Source: UBA1858 sp963976865
Lineage (GTDB): Bacteria > Pseudomonadota > Gammaproteobacteria > UBA4575
Assembly (NCBI GenBank): GCA_963976865.1
Contig: CAXBLY010000002.1
Coordinates: 325,482-389,481 of the forward strand
Direction: 5' to 3'
DNA: 64,000 nt
Shown: positions 48,441-57,180 of the stretch, piece by piece
Position numbering within the stretch: position 1 is the stretch's first letter
Layout: every line of letters begins with the position of its first letter
Made by a program: the position numbers and the translations under genes
The notes under the pieces: generated by a model
The model's input: the letters and a program-made list of their open reading frames with translations, nothing else
Database searches by the model: none
What the model was told of the DNA's origin: nothing

Positions 48441-49172
48441 TTAGTCTGCCAAGCTGTTCAGAAAAGAACGAATATTCACTACATTATTAGGTACGATAGG
48501 TTTATTTTTCTTTCGTAATGGCCTGCTTAACACATTCGCCTGTCTTCCGGTTGATATAATCAGGGTGTCAGGCTTCACAATAGAATTTATGCTGCAGCTT
48601 AACACCCCTGGAATACTTTCCAGCGTCTGTTCCAGTTTAGCTGGTTCCTGAATACTTCCATTTTGAACCAATAGAAGAGGATTGCCATTTTCGGTACTAA
48701 ATTCTGTATTCCACTGCACTTCAATGTTTGCATTTTCAAAGTAATTTACAACGTGGCTTCGCGCGAAAGGCAAGACTTCGATAGCGACAGGAATATCACC
48801 TAACTGTTCTACGCATGCCTCCTCGCTACCAAAGCAAATAAATTCTTTAGCACAATGAGCAAAATATTTGGCCCTTGAGAGTTCAGAGTCTTTGCCTTTA
48901 TTCAGGTCAAAACCCATTGTCACCTCAGCAGCACTGTCAACAAATATATCAATTGTGTCAGTTTCATTGGAATCTATCGGTGTCAGACCTAATTGACGGA
49001 TTCTATGTTCAGACCATGTTGACGTTGTAATCACTCCAGCAATATCGCCTCTCAGTTTTGCGAGTGCGCGAATAACATAATGCATGCCACTGCCACACCC
49101 AACAGCAATGACAGCTTTTGATGACACTCTATCAAGAAGTTCATTTCTCGCCTGCTGATTAATCACATCCAT
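48441..49172 (-). CDS. RpiA homologue lacking catalytic residues
   Basis: 243 aa from ATG 49172; a longer frame to 49238 adds a hydrophobic piece foreign to the family. It aligns without gaps to ribose-5-phosphate isomerase A through the active-site strand. Asp79 and Lys92 match E. coli Asp81 and Lys94, but Ala82 replaces Asp84 and Ala101 replaces the catalytic base Glu103. The phosphate loop GTGST reads GCGSG. The rest of the fold (PVAIEVLPFARSHV, then IPGVLSCSI) is kept. Isomerase activity is unlikely, so a sugar-phosphate-binding or regulatory role is inferred. Confidence 0.8.
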   Translation of the reverse strand: MDVINQQARNELLDRVSSKAVIAVGCGSGMHYVIRALAKLRGDIAGVITTSTWSEHRIRQLGLTPIDSNETDTIDIFVDSAAEVTMGFDLNKGKDSELSRAKYFAHCAKEFICFGSEEACVEQLGDIPVAIEVLPFARSHVVNYFENANIEVQWNTEFSTENGNPLLLVQNGSIQEPAKLEQTLESIPGVLSCSINSIVKPDTLIISTGRQANVLSRPLRKKNKPIVPNNVVNIRSFLNSLAD

Positions 49173-49389
49173 ACACTTTTCACCAATATATAGCTTAATA
49201 CTGACGATAGTAGTGAAAATTATTATGAAGTAAATCAAGCAAATATGATCGTTACAACGAGAAATATAAATGAATGCAAAACTCGATTTCGATTCAAGAA
49301 AATAATCGAGATGAAAAAATTATTTTGTTGGCATTATGGTATTTCTACAATATAGGATTGAAAATATCTCTACATATGGGTGCAATAAA

Positions 49390-49575
49390 ATGGGAAGAGC
49401 ATCAAAATTTAAAAACAGTGCAATCTTGAAAAAGAAGAAGCCAAGTCAGAAGGTAGAAGATGAGCTGTATTCTGAGCTGGGCTGCATCGATCAGGATGAC
49501 TATAGCGATTACAGTGATATAAGTGACGATATAAATTCATATTTTGGTGGCTACTCACCTTCTGAATATCGTTAG
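49390..49575 (+). CDS. Small charged protein, unknown (61 aa)
   Basis: 61 aa from ATG 49390, which begins the hydrophilic region; an upstream start at 49336 is possible. A Lys-rich first half (ILKKKKPSQK) is followed by an acidic, Asp/Tyr/Ser-rich second half (DQDDYSDYSDISDD) and an aromatic end. It lies alone on the plus strand between minus genes. No family is recognised; the ribosome site is weak. Confidence 0.45.
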   Translation: MGRASKFKNSAILKKKKPSQKVEDELYSELGCIDQDDYSDYSDISDDINSYFGGYSPSEYR

Positions 49576-49596
49576 CAACCAGCCACTACATGTGGA

Positions 49597-50478
49597 TTAT
49601 ATCTCGTCATTGTTAATGTCCGGATGAGCTATTTGTTCTATCTTTTGAAATAAATTCAATGACTTCTTAATGATGTTTTTGTTAATGGATTTCTCGGAGT
49701 AAACAGCATAGACAGTTCGCTCGTACACCGGTGACTCATCGACCATGAATAACCGGCCTTCGTCTATATGTTTTCTAGCTGTTTGCTCCGCAATAAACGC
49801 AGCACCTCCATGGCTAAGCAATAGAGACAAGGCCAGATGATTCTGCGCCAATTTAAACACGGGTTTTATCTTGTCTCCCCACTGATTGGAAAGATCAGTG
49901 TTTATAGAAGTCCCCCAGTCAACATATATAAATCTGTCTGCAATTGCTTTAGAGATGTCCTGATTGTTCGTCGAAGAGACCAGTATTACAGGCACTGTCG
50001 CGACTTCTTTTATAACAAGACCAGGGTCTGCTGGCGGTTCAAAGGTGAACCCGAGATCCAGCGTGCAATCTCCTAGTTTCTGAAATATATCCAGGATAGG
50101 CAAAACATTTGAATTAACAGATATAGAAAGCTTGCTTTTAGCAAGCTGGATCAGCCAGTGATGTAAGATTATTTCCCATATGCCAGGCGCACAACTTACG
50201 CTCAGCAAGTTCTCTGACTGGTCATTCAGCAAGACTTCCTGTTTTGCCCGACTCCACAAATTGACTATGCCTTCGGCATAGGGCATTAATTTTTCGCCAA
50301 CAGAGGTTAACTGAATATTATTACGCTCACGAATAAACAGTGGCTCACCGATGGCTTCTTCAAGAAATTTAATACGTGCGCTGACTGCTGACTGAGTCAA
50401 ATATAAGTTTTCAGCCGCCTTGCCAAAATGCCGAATACGAGCCACCTCAATGAATGTGCGCAGAAATTGTATATCCAT
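49597..50478 (-). CDS. LysR-type regulator, HdfR-like
   Basis: 293 aa. The N-terminal winged helix (FLRTFIEVARIRHFGKAAENLYLTQSAVSARI is the core; shown pieces FGKAAE and TQSAVS) closely follows E. coli HdfR, including RERNNIQLT. The effector-binding domain follows. HdfR represses flagellar master genes in enterics, but the target here is unknown. It lies 128 bp after the MarC gene. Confidence 0.85.
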   Translation of the reverse strand: MDIQFLRTFIEVARIRHFGKAAENLYLTQSAVSARIKFLEEAIGEPLFIRERNNIQLTSVGEKLMPYAEGIVNLWSRAKQEVLLNDQSENLLSVSCAPGIWEIILHHWLIQLAKSKLSISVNSNVLPILDIFQKLGDCTLDLGFTFEPPADPGLVIKEVATVPVILVSSTNNQDISKAIADRFIYVDWGTSINTDLSNQWGDKIKPVFKLAQNHLALSLLLSHGGAAFIAEQTARKHIDEGRLFMVDESPVYERTVYAVYSEKSINKNIIKKSLNLFQKIEQIAHPDINNDEI

Positions 50479-50606
50479 TCGCTAAAATAGTAGGTTACAG
50501 GAGAGAATTGACAGAAGAATACTAGATTAAAAGGCACAGAATTCAAACTGAAATTTTATATAAAAGGTGAATAAGTTCTTACTATTCCGGGTATGTTCTT
50601 TTGTGT

Positions 50607-51239
50607 TTATGCAAGCGCCGGGAATAGTCCTTTCAATCCATTTGCTATGAATTCTATCGCAATAGCGGCAAGAATTAGCCCCATGATGCGCGTGATAATA
50701 TTCATTCCGGTTGTCCCTAGTTGCTTTGATAACCACGGGGACAATATAAAGGCAAACCAGAGAATGGCGCCTAATAACAAAATTGCCAGGGCCACTAAAC
50801 TGTAATGCCCGACATCATCTCCTCGATGCCCATAAAGAATCACAGTACTTATTGCACCTGGCCCCGCAAGCAATGGCATGGAGAGAGGAACAACCGCTGC
50901 TGATTCTTTGGATTCTCCTTCGTGTAATTCTTCCAGAGTTTGTGTCACTCCGCTGGATCTTGCGTGCATCATTGCAATCGCCATCAGCAATATCAATATT
51001 CCTCCACCGACCTTGAAAGAAGCGATAGTAATTCCAAAGAAATTGAGAATCAGTTCTCCGGAAACTAGTGACACAAGCAATATTACAGGCACAGAAATAG
51101 CAATGACATTGACCAGGCTCATCTGTGCTTTCTTCTCGAGCCCATAAGTAAGCGTTAGAAAGACGGGTATGGCTCCAAACGGGTTGACCACTGCAATCAA
51201 GCCGACAAACATTTTTATGTATTCGTTATATTCAAGCAT
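50607..51239 (-). CDS. MarC/YhgN-family membrane protein
   Basis: 210 aa, about six membrane helices. VNPFGAIPVFLTLT near the start and PLSMPLLAGPGAISTVI in the middle are the two conserved family loops (NPxG and AGPGAI). The family is an integral-membrane group of unsettled function; the old link of MarC with antibiotic resistance is not supported. This one is closest in length and layout to YhgN. Confidence 0.87.
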   Translation of the reverse strand: MLEYNEYIKMFVGLIAVVNPFGAIPVFLTLTYGLEKKAQMSLVNVIAISVPVILLVSLVSGELILNFFGITIASFKVGGGILILLMAIAMMHARSSGVTQTLEELHEGESKESAAVVPLSMPLLAGPGAISTVILYGHRGDDVGHYSLVALAILLLGAILWFAFILSPWLSKQLGTTGMNIITRIMGLILAAIAIEFIANGLKGLFPALA

Positions 51240-51641
51240 TGTGTCGGGTCAGCGCCTCATTTGCATTCATGTTGCCCAGTGTAACATCGGCACAACCAAT
51301 TGTTCTCGAAAGTGACCATCAGTTCAAACGTTATATTAAACCATAACACCACTTTAGAACTGCCCCTGGCCGCTGGTTTTCCTGCCATCTGAACGCTTAA
51401 GCACGACTGATTTCATCAGATCACAATTGCCACAGAACTTATAAATTTCAGAGAATATAATCATTGCATAAAATGTGCTTGTCTTATAAAAGGGTCATAA
51501 TTGATATATGTCTCTATTATAGCAATTGGGTCTTACTAATTTAGTGAGATCAGGTTTCAGGGCTTTTATCTACTCACATACCAGTAGCATGAGTAGATAA
51601 TTAACATATTAACAGTCATTAACACACATCTGACATTGCAA
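51240..51641. other. Gene-free stretch upstream of the DUF1704 gene
   Basis: About 400 bp between divergent genes, so it should hold promoters for both. The one structure seen is the perfect inverted repeat at 51566-51600. No reading frame with a ribosome site was found. Confidence 0.5.
51566..51600. promoter_or_regulatory. 11-bp perfect inverted repeat
   Basis: TTATCTACTCA (51566-51576) and TGAGTAGATAA (51590-51600) with a 13-nt spacer, ending 41 nt before the DUF1704 start. It may be an operator or a leader hairpin. No U-run follows. Confidence 0.5.
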
Positions 51642-52910
51642 ATGCCTGACTTTTCAAAAGCTGAATTAGACAGACTTAAACAAGCTTCGGCACTCCTCCT
51701 TAACGCCGAAGGGCAGTTACCTGTGTTAAAAACACTAGCCTGGGATCGGCAGCTTGCAGAAGAATTTTTCAGGAAAAATGAGAGGTGGTTACCGACACCA
51801 GAATATCAAAGCATAGATGTCACTACTGTGTCTGAACAGTTGTCCGCTGCCCGAAAACTCATCTCCGGCTCAAGCCTGGTCCATGCATGGCTGCAACGCT
51901 TTGCCGACATCACTGAAACAACGGCAAAACTGTTAACCAGTATTGGAACAGCACAATTTCACAAATACTCCTGTCAATTATATGGTTCATCCAGCACGCC
52001 AATTGCTGATGGCAGGCGTACAGCGGTTGAGCTTGCCCAGCGCATTGATACGCTTTTATCCGTCTATGATGAAGGATGTATACGCCTGGAACCCGCCGAG
52101 TCGTTAACCGCGTACGATTTAAAAAATCAGTTAGACATATCTTTACCGCACCACTTTGGTAGCGAGTCACCTGCCGTTCTGGTCACCGCAAATATGTCTT
52201 CTAAAGCTGCCGCGGGTCGTGATTATATTAAACTGCGTGAAGATGCTACGTTCTCAGATCTTGATGTTTCACAACTACTCCAGCATGAAGCACTCATTCA
52301 TATAGCCACTGGCAAAAATGGTCGCGCCCAACCTCATTTCTCACTTTTAGGAGAAAGCTTTCCTGGAAATACACGCACACAGGAAGGCCTGGCAGTATTC
52401 GCCGAATTCATTTCCGGCTCCCTGGACCCACACCGTTTCAAGCGACTTGCTGATCGAGTCATAGCGATAGAAAAAGCAGAACAAGGTGCAAATTTCATTG
52501 AATTGTACGAATATTTTCGCGAGGTGGGGTCAACTGACAATCCATTTGATGCTTTTGAAAGTGCCTATCGTGTGGTTCGCGGCGGACTTGTTGAGGGCTG
52601 CGCCCCGTTCACCAAAGATACTGTTTATTTAGGTGGACTCGTTGAAGTACACAGCTATCTTCGTGCCGCAGTACAAACAGGTGACACCCGATATATCAGG
52701 CTTTTATTCGTGGGCAAGATTGATCTTGGTGATCTGGAAGCGATGAAGATACTGCAGGACGAAAAGCTTCTTTCAGAACCTGTATTCATGCCTCCATGGG
52801 CAAAAGACCTGCGCTACCTGCTTTCTTATCTCGCCTACTCTACTTTCCTAAACGAAATCAACCTGAGTCAGGTTTCTACCAAATACCAGAATCTGTTTAG
52901 CCAGCCTTAA
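51642..52910 (+). CDS. DUF1704 (QEGLA-motif) metallopeptidase-like protein
   Basis: 422 aa from ATG 51642 (a TTG lies two codons earlier). The middle holds HEALIH, a gluzincin-like HExxxH metal motif, and TQEGLAVFAEF, the QEGLA motif that names the family. It belongs to DUF1704, called flavohemoglobin expression-modulating in bacteria and related to tyrosine carboxypeptidases of the MATCAP group. The catalytic His, His and Glu are in place, so it is probably an active zinc peptidase. The substrate is unknown. It converges with osmC across a hairpin. Confidence 0.86.
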   Translation: MPDFSKAELDRLKQASALLLNAEGQLPVLKTLAWDRQLAEEFFRKNERWLPTPEYQSIDVTTVSEQLSAARKLISGSSLVHAWLQRFADITETTAKLLTSIGTAQFHKYSCQLYGSSSTPIADGRRTAVELAQRIDTLLSVYDEGCIRLEPAESLTAYDLKNQLDISLPHHFGSESPAVLVTANMSSKAAAGRDYIKLREDATFSDLDVSQLLQHEALIHIATGKNGRAQPHFSLLGESFPGNTRTQEGLAVFAEFISGSLDPHRFKRLADRVIAIEKAEQGANFIELYEYFREVGSTDNPFDAFESAYRVVRGGLVEGCAPFTKDTVYLGGLVEVHSYLRAAVQTGDTRYIRLLFVGKIDLGDLEAMKILQDEKLLSEPVFMPPWAKDLRYLLSYLAYSTFLNEINLSQVSTKYQNLFSQP

Positions 52911-52924
52911 AAATAATGAAATTC

Positions 52925-52954
52925 AGTAGAAGAGCTGAGTTCAGCTCTTCTACT
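52925..52954. terminator. Convergent hairpin between DUF1704 and OsmC genes
   Basis: A perfect 14-bp inverted repeat, AGTAGAAGAGCTGA (52925-52938) and TCAGCTCTTCTACT (52941-52954). It lies 14 nt after one stop and 12 nt after the other and can serve both directions. T-runs are poor. Confidence 0.65.
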
Positions 52955-52966
52955 TAAACAGACAAA

Positions 52967-53515
52967 CTATGCAGCTTTATCAGATACATAACCCGGCTTG
53001 CCGTTAATCGTCGCTGACCCATTAACACTAATAGGCCGAACCAGAGTATCCAGGATTGGACATTGGGCTTCCACCGCATCAACCAGCTGTTTCAGCTCTT
53101 CTTCACTGGCAGGGCTATCAATGATTGCTTCAAATGAAATGTCCTGAAAGCCTGGCGGAATACCTTTGTCAGCTCCCATACCGAACAGGCCATGAAGATC
53201 CAGATTACCTGTTAATTTGATTTTAACCGAGGTTAATTCTATATCCATAGCAGATGCCAGTGCGGCGTACATGATTCCCTGACAGGAACCCAATGCGGTA
53301 AGAATCAGGTCTCCCGGGCTTTGTGCTGTGTCCCCACCGCCAAAGGCAGCGGGCTCATCAACCGGAACGGGAGGTAAATTGCGTACCGATGATGTGCAGT
53401 GAACATCACCATCCCAGACCACTTCAGCTTTATATCTTAATTGTGCAGATTTTGGTTTATCGGTTATCGCTGTTGCGAGAGTATCGACAGCTTTTTTGAC
53501 TGTTGCTTGTGACAT
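52967..53515 (-). CDS. OsmC-family peroxide-reducing protein
   Basis: 182 aa. The OsmC/Ohr fold shows its two redox cysteines, in ALGSCQGIMYA and AQCPILDTL, and the SPGDLILTALG helix start. By family it reduces organic peroxides in the cytoplasm using thiols. The start ATG 53515 has a strong GGAGG ribosome site. It is a single-gene unit. Confidence 0.87.
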   Translation of the reverse strand: MSQATVKKAVDTLATAITDKPKSAQLRYKAEVVWDGDVHCTSSVRNLPPVPVDEPAAFGGGDTAQSPGDLILTALGSCQGIMYAALASAMDIELTSVKIKLTGNLDLHGLFGMGADKGIPPGFQDISFEAIIDSPASEEELKQLVDAVEAQCPILDTLVRPISVNGSATINGKPGYVSDKAA

Positions 53516-53946
53516 GACCGTGCCTCCATTAATTATATTTAAACTGAGATCACAATATCGAACCAGTATGTATAGACACTGTTTCGCATATTATAATGGC
53601 AAATTACGCTTCCCCAAAGCCATTATTGTTCAAGTATTGCGATAGCTAGCAATGTTAAGAGTGGCCAACATTCATCACTACCTGACAATAACGATAACAC
53701 TTTGCCATACGTCGATCATAAACCTATGTGAAGCGAATTCTAGTACGTAATTAGTACCAAAATTTATTATATGCACAGACTTATATGCCGCTATCGCGGG
53801 TTGCATATGCGAGTGTATTCACGATATAAAAATATTTAATAGATTTCCCTGGGGCAGTGAGATGCTCACTCAAACCAGCGTATTCCAAGTACAGACAAGA
53901 CGTCTGGAAGAACAACAATGAGCATTGAGTACATAGAATACGGTAA
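53516..53946. other. Gene-free stretch between OsmC and exchanger genes
   Basis: 431 bp. GGAGG and an AT-rich TATAAT-like sequence lie just ahead of osmC, but no matching -35 box was found. A 63-codon frame at 53781-53972 lacks a ribosome site and overlaps the exchanger gene, so I do not call it. Confidence 0.45.
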
Positions 53947-55014
53947 TCAATGTCTACGAATTTGTTGTACAACCAGTATCATTAGAACAAGTGCAGTCAA
54001 TGGCAAAATAAAATAAAGTAACGTTGCACTATATTTCGGCAAGGCGTCATGATGAGATGCTGCCAAAACAAGGTAAATGCTATAAATAATATAGTAGCCT
54101 ATCAGTACCGCTCCCTCGTATCGGCTGATTGTTCCACCCGTGAAAAAAATGGGTAAGCAGGCCAGTGCGACTGCGATCATAACAGGCAAATCGAAGGTAA
54201 TAATTGAAGAAGCTACATCAATGCCACCGGGTGCAATAATACCTGCCAGACCAAGTACTCCCAGTAGATTAAAAATATTACTGCCAATCACGTTACCCAC
54301 AGCGATATCCCGTTCGCCTCGAACTGCGGCAACAATTGAAGTGACAACTTCCGGCATTGATGTCCCTGCCGCAACAATGGTTAAGCCAATCACAAGATCA
54401 CTCACGCCAAAAAATTGTGCAAAGTACACTGCACTCTCCACCAACCAGCGAGAACCAATCACCAGCAAAACCAGGCCGCCAAGTATCAACCCTGAATTTT
54501 TAAATATATAAGCCAATGATCCATTACCCGCTCCATCTTCCTGAACATCCACCTTGTTCATGCCAGCATTTTCTCTGCGGCCCTGAAATATCAGGAACCC
54601 AAGATAGATCACTAAAATTGAAAAGAGGAGTATTCCGTCGAGACGGCTAATCAGCCCGTCAAGTGAAAGTACCAACACGGTGATCGACAACACGATCAAC
54701 AATGGTACATCCAGGCGTATCAGTTGTTGAGTAATGACTAGTGGAGTGATGAGCGCCGACAACCCCAGTATAAAGAGAATATTAAATATATTGCTTCCAA
54801 TGACATTTCCCAAAGCGATATTCGCCTGACCAGATAGCGCTGAATTTACACTGACAGCGAGTTCAGGCGCACTGGTTCCAAAAGCCACTACCGTTAACCC
54901 TATGACCAGCGGTGTCACACCAAAATAAGATGAAATACGAGAAGCCCCTCTTACCAGTGCTTCCGCACCTACAATCAAAAAGGCTAGCCCTGTCACAAAC
55001 AAGAATATCGTCAT
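53947..55014 (-). CDS. Na+/Ca2+ exchanger, YrbG/CaxA-like
   Basis: 355 aa from ATG 55014. Two homologous halves carry the alpha-repeat signatures VVAFGTSAPELAVSV and IVAAGTSMPEVVTSI, each followed by GNVIGSNIFN. About ten membrane helices are expected. This is the K+-independent bacterial CaCA layout of YrbG, and it likely exports Ca2+ in exchange for Na+ or H+. A longer frame from GTG 55050 adds a polar piece not found in the family. Confidence 0.9.
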   Translation of the reverse strand: MTIFLFVTGLAFLIVGAEALVRGASRISSYFGVTPLVIGLTVVAFGTSAPELAVSVNSALSGQANIALGNVIGSNIFNILFILGLSALITPLVITQQLIRLDVPLLIVLSITVLVLSLDGLISRLDGILLFSILVIYLGFLIFQGRRENAGMNKVDVQEDGAGNGSLAYIFKNSGLILGGLVLLVIGSRWLVESAVYFAQFFGVSDLVIGLTIVAAGTSMPEVVTSIVAAVRGERDIAVGNVIGSNIFNLLGVLGLAGIIAPGGIDVASSIITFDLPVMIAVALACLPIFFTGGTISRYEGAVLIGYYIIYSIYLVLAASHHDALPKYSATLLYFILPLTALVLMILVVQQIRRH

Positions 55015-55183
55015 AAATTTTTTAAAAATTTCAGGCTTCCAGAGGTACACAGGAAGTCATAACACGACGACACAGTCAATACTCATCTATGGCAAGAACC
55101 AATCAGATAGAAGCGCATCTATATCAGTGCATTTACAACGGGTGCATTACCTTTGTAGGCATAACTTAAAAGGAAACATAAAA

Positions 55184-55369
55184 ATGAGCGCGACGCTAAG
55201 TGGTGTTCAGCTATTCAAACAACATATACATTCACAGAACAACAGTAAACGTGTCTTAACAAGAGATAGCGACCTTGGCTTTGTACACGATATACTGGTT
55301 CCCGACCTGATATTGCTGGCAATAGGTTTATCAGCCGTATTTGGATTATTGCTGTCTTTATTCCAGTAA
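55184..55369 (+). CDS. Small tail-anchored membrane protein (61 aa)
   Basis: 61 aa from ATG 55184, with AAAAGGAAA eight nt upstream. A polar N-terminal ~38 residues precedes a single C-terminal membrane helix (LILLAIGLSAVFGLLLSLF). No PEP-CTERM motif or Arg tail follows the helix. No family is recognised. It lies divergent from the exchanger gene and 269 bp ahead of another tiny membrane protein of the same design. Confidence 0.6.
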   Translation: MSATLSGVQLFKQHIHSQNNSKRVLTRDSDLGFVHDILVPDLILLAIGLSAVFGLLLSLFQ

Positions 55370-55420
55370 ATGGCACGAATAGCTATTAAGTGCATAATCC
55401 AGGCTTTGCCACCTCAGCAA

Positions 55421-55463
55421 AAACCGAGTATCCGCTATTGGCTCTTTAGTGTTCACTCGGTTT
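55421..55463. terminator. Hairpin after the 61-aa membrane protein
   Basis: AAACCGAGT (55421-55429) pairs perfectly with ACTCGGTTT (55455-55463), 25-nt loop, about 50 nt after the stop. Only three T follow. The loop holds TCCGCTATTGGCTC, resembling one half of the ~30-bp palindrome found from 55.9 kb on. Confidence 0.4.
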
Positions 55464-55638
55464 AGCATGCAGATTCAATTGATACTAAGAAGTGGTATTT
55501 ATAAAGCGTGAACCCATACTCACAAATATACTTGCTTTGCCCACAACCATGAACAGATTCACATAATTTTTCTGAACATTTTAATCATTCAGCCGATATA
55601 TTATTTATAGCTTTTCATCCGTTACAAGAGGGAAATTT

Positions 55639-55755
55639 ATGTTAATCCATGAGGGCAACACCATGTTTCACGAAAAACCTGGATGGCTGAACACAACCAT
55701 CAACTTACTGATCGGTGCATTAATAGCACTGGGGCTCTGCTTCCTGTTTTTATAA
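55639..55755 (+). CDS. Tiny membrane protein (38 aa)
   Basis: 38 codons, ATG 55639 to TAA 55753-55755. AGAGGGA lies six nt upstream. A second ATG at 55663 has its own GAGGG site, giving 30 aa. The product is a short polar start and one membrane helix (INLLIGALIALGLCFLFL) that ends at the stop. Two good ribosome sites make it likely to be translated. It resembles the 61-aa gene upstream in layout; no family is recognised. Confidence 0.55.
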   Translation: MLIHEGNTMFHEKPGWLNTTINLLIGALIALGLCFLFL

Positions 55756-55958
55756 GAGTCGAAATACAGGCATAGAACAACACGATGTGCTGTACCATGC
55801 TACTTAACTTTATCTGTTCAACGAATTCAACACACTTCAGACTCCCCGAATTAATAGTAGAAATATGGAAACATAAAATCTTCTCTATGAGTCGAAGGCA
55901 AACATACATGGCGATCATAAATTAGCATATTCGAGATCTCTTATATTGTGACGTCTGA

Positions 55959-55989
55959 AATGACCGCTTTCGGCGCAAAAGCGGCCATT
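55959..55989. repeat. 30-bp palindromic element, copy 1
   Basis: AATGACCGCTTT...AAAGCGGCCATT with central CGGCGCA; arms pair over 12 bases with one G-T. It lies at the 3' end of the lipoprotein gene 55993-56406. Confidence 0.75.
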
Positions 55990-55992
55990 AGT

Positions 55993-56406
55993 CTATATTC
56001 CGTCAATTTCTTTTTTCACTTTGATAGTTTCAAGTATTTCTTCCTCATTAAAAAACCATGACGCATAAACATATTCTGGAATTACATGTATTGTTGGATA
56101 GCGACTTAATTTATATGTAATGTGGAATGGCTTACTAATTGGCCGAGTAGACCACTCAGTATAAAACCCTGATATGGTCCAATCGCCATTTTTATTATCG
56201 GCAGGGCCATCTCCCGAATACTTATTTTTCCCTATTTTATCCGCAATAATTTTTTTAACTTCAGAAATCTTTAATCCAGGTGGTGTTAGTTCAAGTAGTT
56301 CATTCTCGATCTCACTTTCGCTCATACCCGCATATTTACAGCCAGATGCGAATATAAAAAAAAGACAAATAAGAAATATACTTATGTGTTTATATCTAGT
56401 CTTCAC
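55993..56406 (-). CDS. Putative lipoprotein, unknown (137 aa)
   Basis: 137 aa from GTG 56406; a TTG six codons earlier lies inside palindrome copy 2 and is less likely. The signal ends in FASGC, a lipobox. The next part (ENELLELTPPGLKISEVKKII) resembles small outer-membrane lipoproteins of the SmpA/OmlA type in style but not clearly. It is flanked by palindrome copies on both sides. Unknown function. Confidence 0.6.
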   Translation of the reverse strand: MKTRYKHISIFLICLFFIFASGCKYAGMSESEIENELLELTPPGLKISEVKKIIADKIGKNKYSGDGPADNKNGDWTISGFYTEWSTRPISKPFHITYKLSRYPTIHVIPEYVYASWFFNEEEILETIKVKKEIDGI

Positions 56407-56435
56407 TGTCGTCTTTCGGCGCAATAGCAGTCATT
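56405..56435. repeat. 30-bp palindromic element, copy 2 (degenerate)
   Basis: GTCGTCTTTCGGCGCAATAG then CAGTCATT; same core as copy 1 but arms partly decayed. It overlaps the start of the minus-strand lipoprotein gene. Confidence 0.6.
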
Positions 56436-56441
56436 CGATGT

Positions 56442-56651
56442 TCAGTCATCATCATTAGAATTCCCAGGCGTAAAACGACTGTCATCGCTTGCTTTTTTAT
56501 TGATTAATTCTCTCACCAAATATATACCCAGCACCACAAAGACTAATCCTGTAATCAATATTGAGAATCCAAATTGACTAAAGCTAGCTATAAGGATTAC
56601 ACCAGATACTAATAAAAGAATGCCTAAACCTTGTGTAATTGTAATGTTCAT
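56442..56651 (-). CDS. Small two-helix membrane protein (69 aa)
   Basis: 69 aa, ATG 56651. Two membrane helices (about 9-24 and 29-46) are followed by a charged tail rich in Asp, Ser and Asn. No family is recognised. It sits between palindrome copies 2 and 3, like a stand-alone unit. Confidence 0.55.
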   Translation of the reverse strand: MNITITQGLGILLLVSGVILIASFSQFGFSILITGLVFVVLGIYLVRELINKKASDDSRFTPGNSNDDD

Positions 56652-56654
56652 TGC

Positions 56655-56684
56655 ATGTCGCTTACCGGCTCAAAAGCGGTCATT
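56655..56684. repeat. 30-bp palindromic element, copy 3
   Basis: ATGTCGCTTACCGGCTC then AAAAGCGGTCATT. On the minus strand it supplies the TGA stop of the gene at 56680. Confidence 0.65.
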
Positions 56685-57180
56685 CATAGCTTCTCAGTAA
56701 TAGTCTACGCAGAGCATCAATTTGCTCTATAGGTGGCGCATGACCCCAAGCGGAAGTGAACTCGTCAACCCCCATCTCTTGCAATAGTAGTTCAAATTTG
56801 GCTGCAAACTCCTTACAACCTGATTGAAAATTGCATTTAAGCTTTCGATCAAGTTTCCCAGTATTATCTAATAGTTCAATCACGAGGTAATCTTGTTCTT
56901 TTTCGAGCGATAGTTGCCACACTTCTGGCTCTTCATAGATTTCAACTAACTGCGGTGACTCAAATTCATATAGAGCTCTAACCGAACGTACAAGGTCATC
57001 AAATGTATCCCTAGGCGTGTGAGAAGCACAAAACTCTATTACGCTATTATCATCAAACAACTTACATTGAAGCCAACCGTCTGTTGGTTTTTCTAACTCA
57101 ACTGCAAACAGATTCATAATTGGGTCACTTTTACGGTGCAATTGCGGACATTGAATAATTGAGTTGATTGTAATGCGCAT
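56680..57180 (-). CDS. Unknown cytoplasmic protein (about 166 aa)
   Basis: Start uncertain. ATG 57180 gives 166 aa, but its first 20 codons run through palindrome copy 4. ATG 57117 (145 aa, beginning MNLFAVELEKPTDGW) lies just past it and may be the true start. The product is acidic, mixed alpha/beta, without membrane segments (FDDLVRSVRALYEFESPQLVEIYEE). In size and style it resembles immunity or small accessory proteins, but no family is recognised. The stop lies in palindrome copy 3. Confidence 0.55.
   Translation of the reverse strand: MRITINSIIQCPQLHRKSDPIMNLFAVELEKPTDGWLQCKLFDDNSVIEFCASHTPRDTFDDLVRSVRALYEFESPQLVEIYEEPEVWQLSLEKEQDYLVIELLDNTGKLDRKLKCNFQSGCKEFAAKFELLLQEMGVDEFTSAWGHAPPIEQIDALRRLLLRSYE
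57121..57152. repeat. 30-bp palindromic element, copy 4 (degenerate)
   Basis: GGGTCACTTTTACGGTGCAA then TTGCGGACATT. One arm is well kept, the other altered. It lies at the boundary between the genes at 56680 and 57180. Confidence 0.5.

Noticed and set aside
53781..53972. A 63-codon minus-strand frame
   Set aside because: No ribosome site, overlaps the end of the exchanger gene, and the composition is not protein-like.
55184..55755. PEP-CTERM substrates for the exosortase
   Set aside because: Both small proteins end in a helix but lack the Pro-Glu-Pro motif and the basic tail after the helix.
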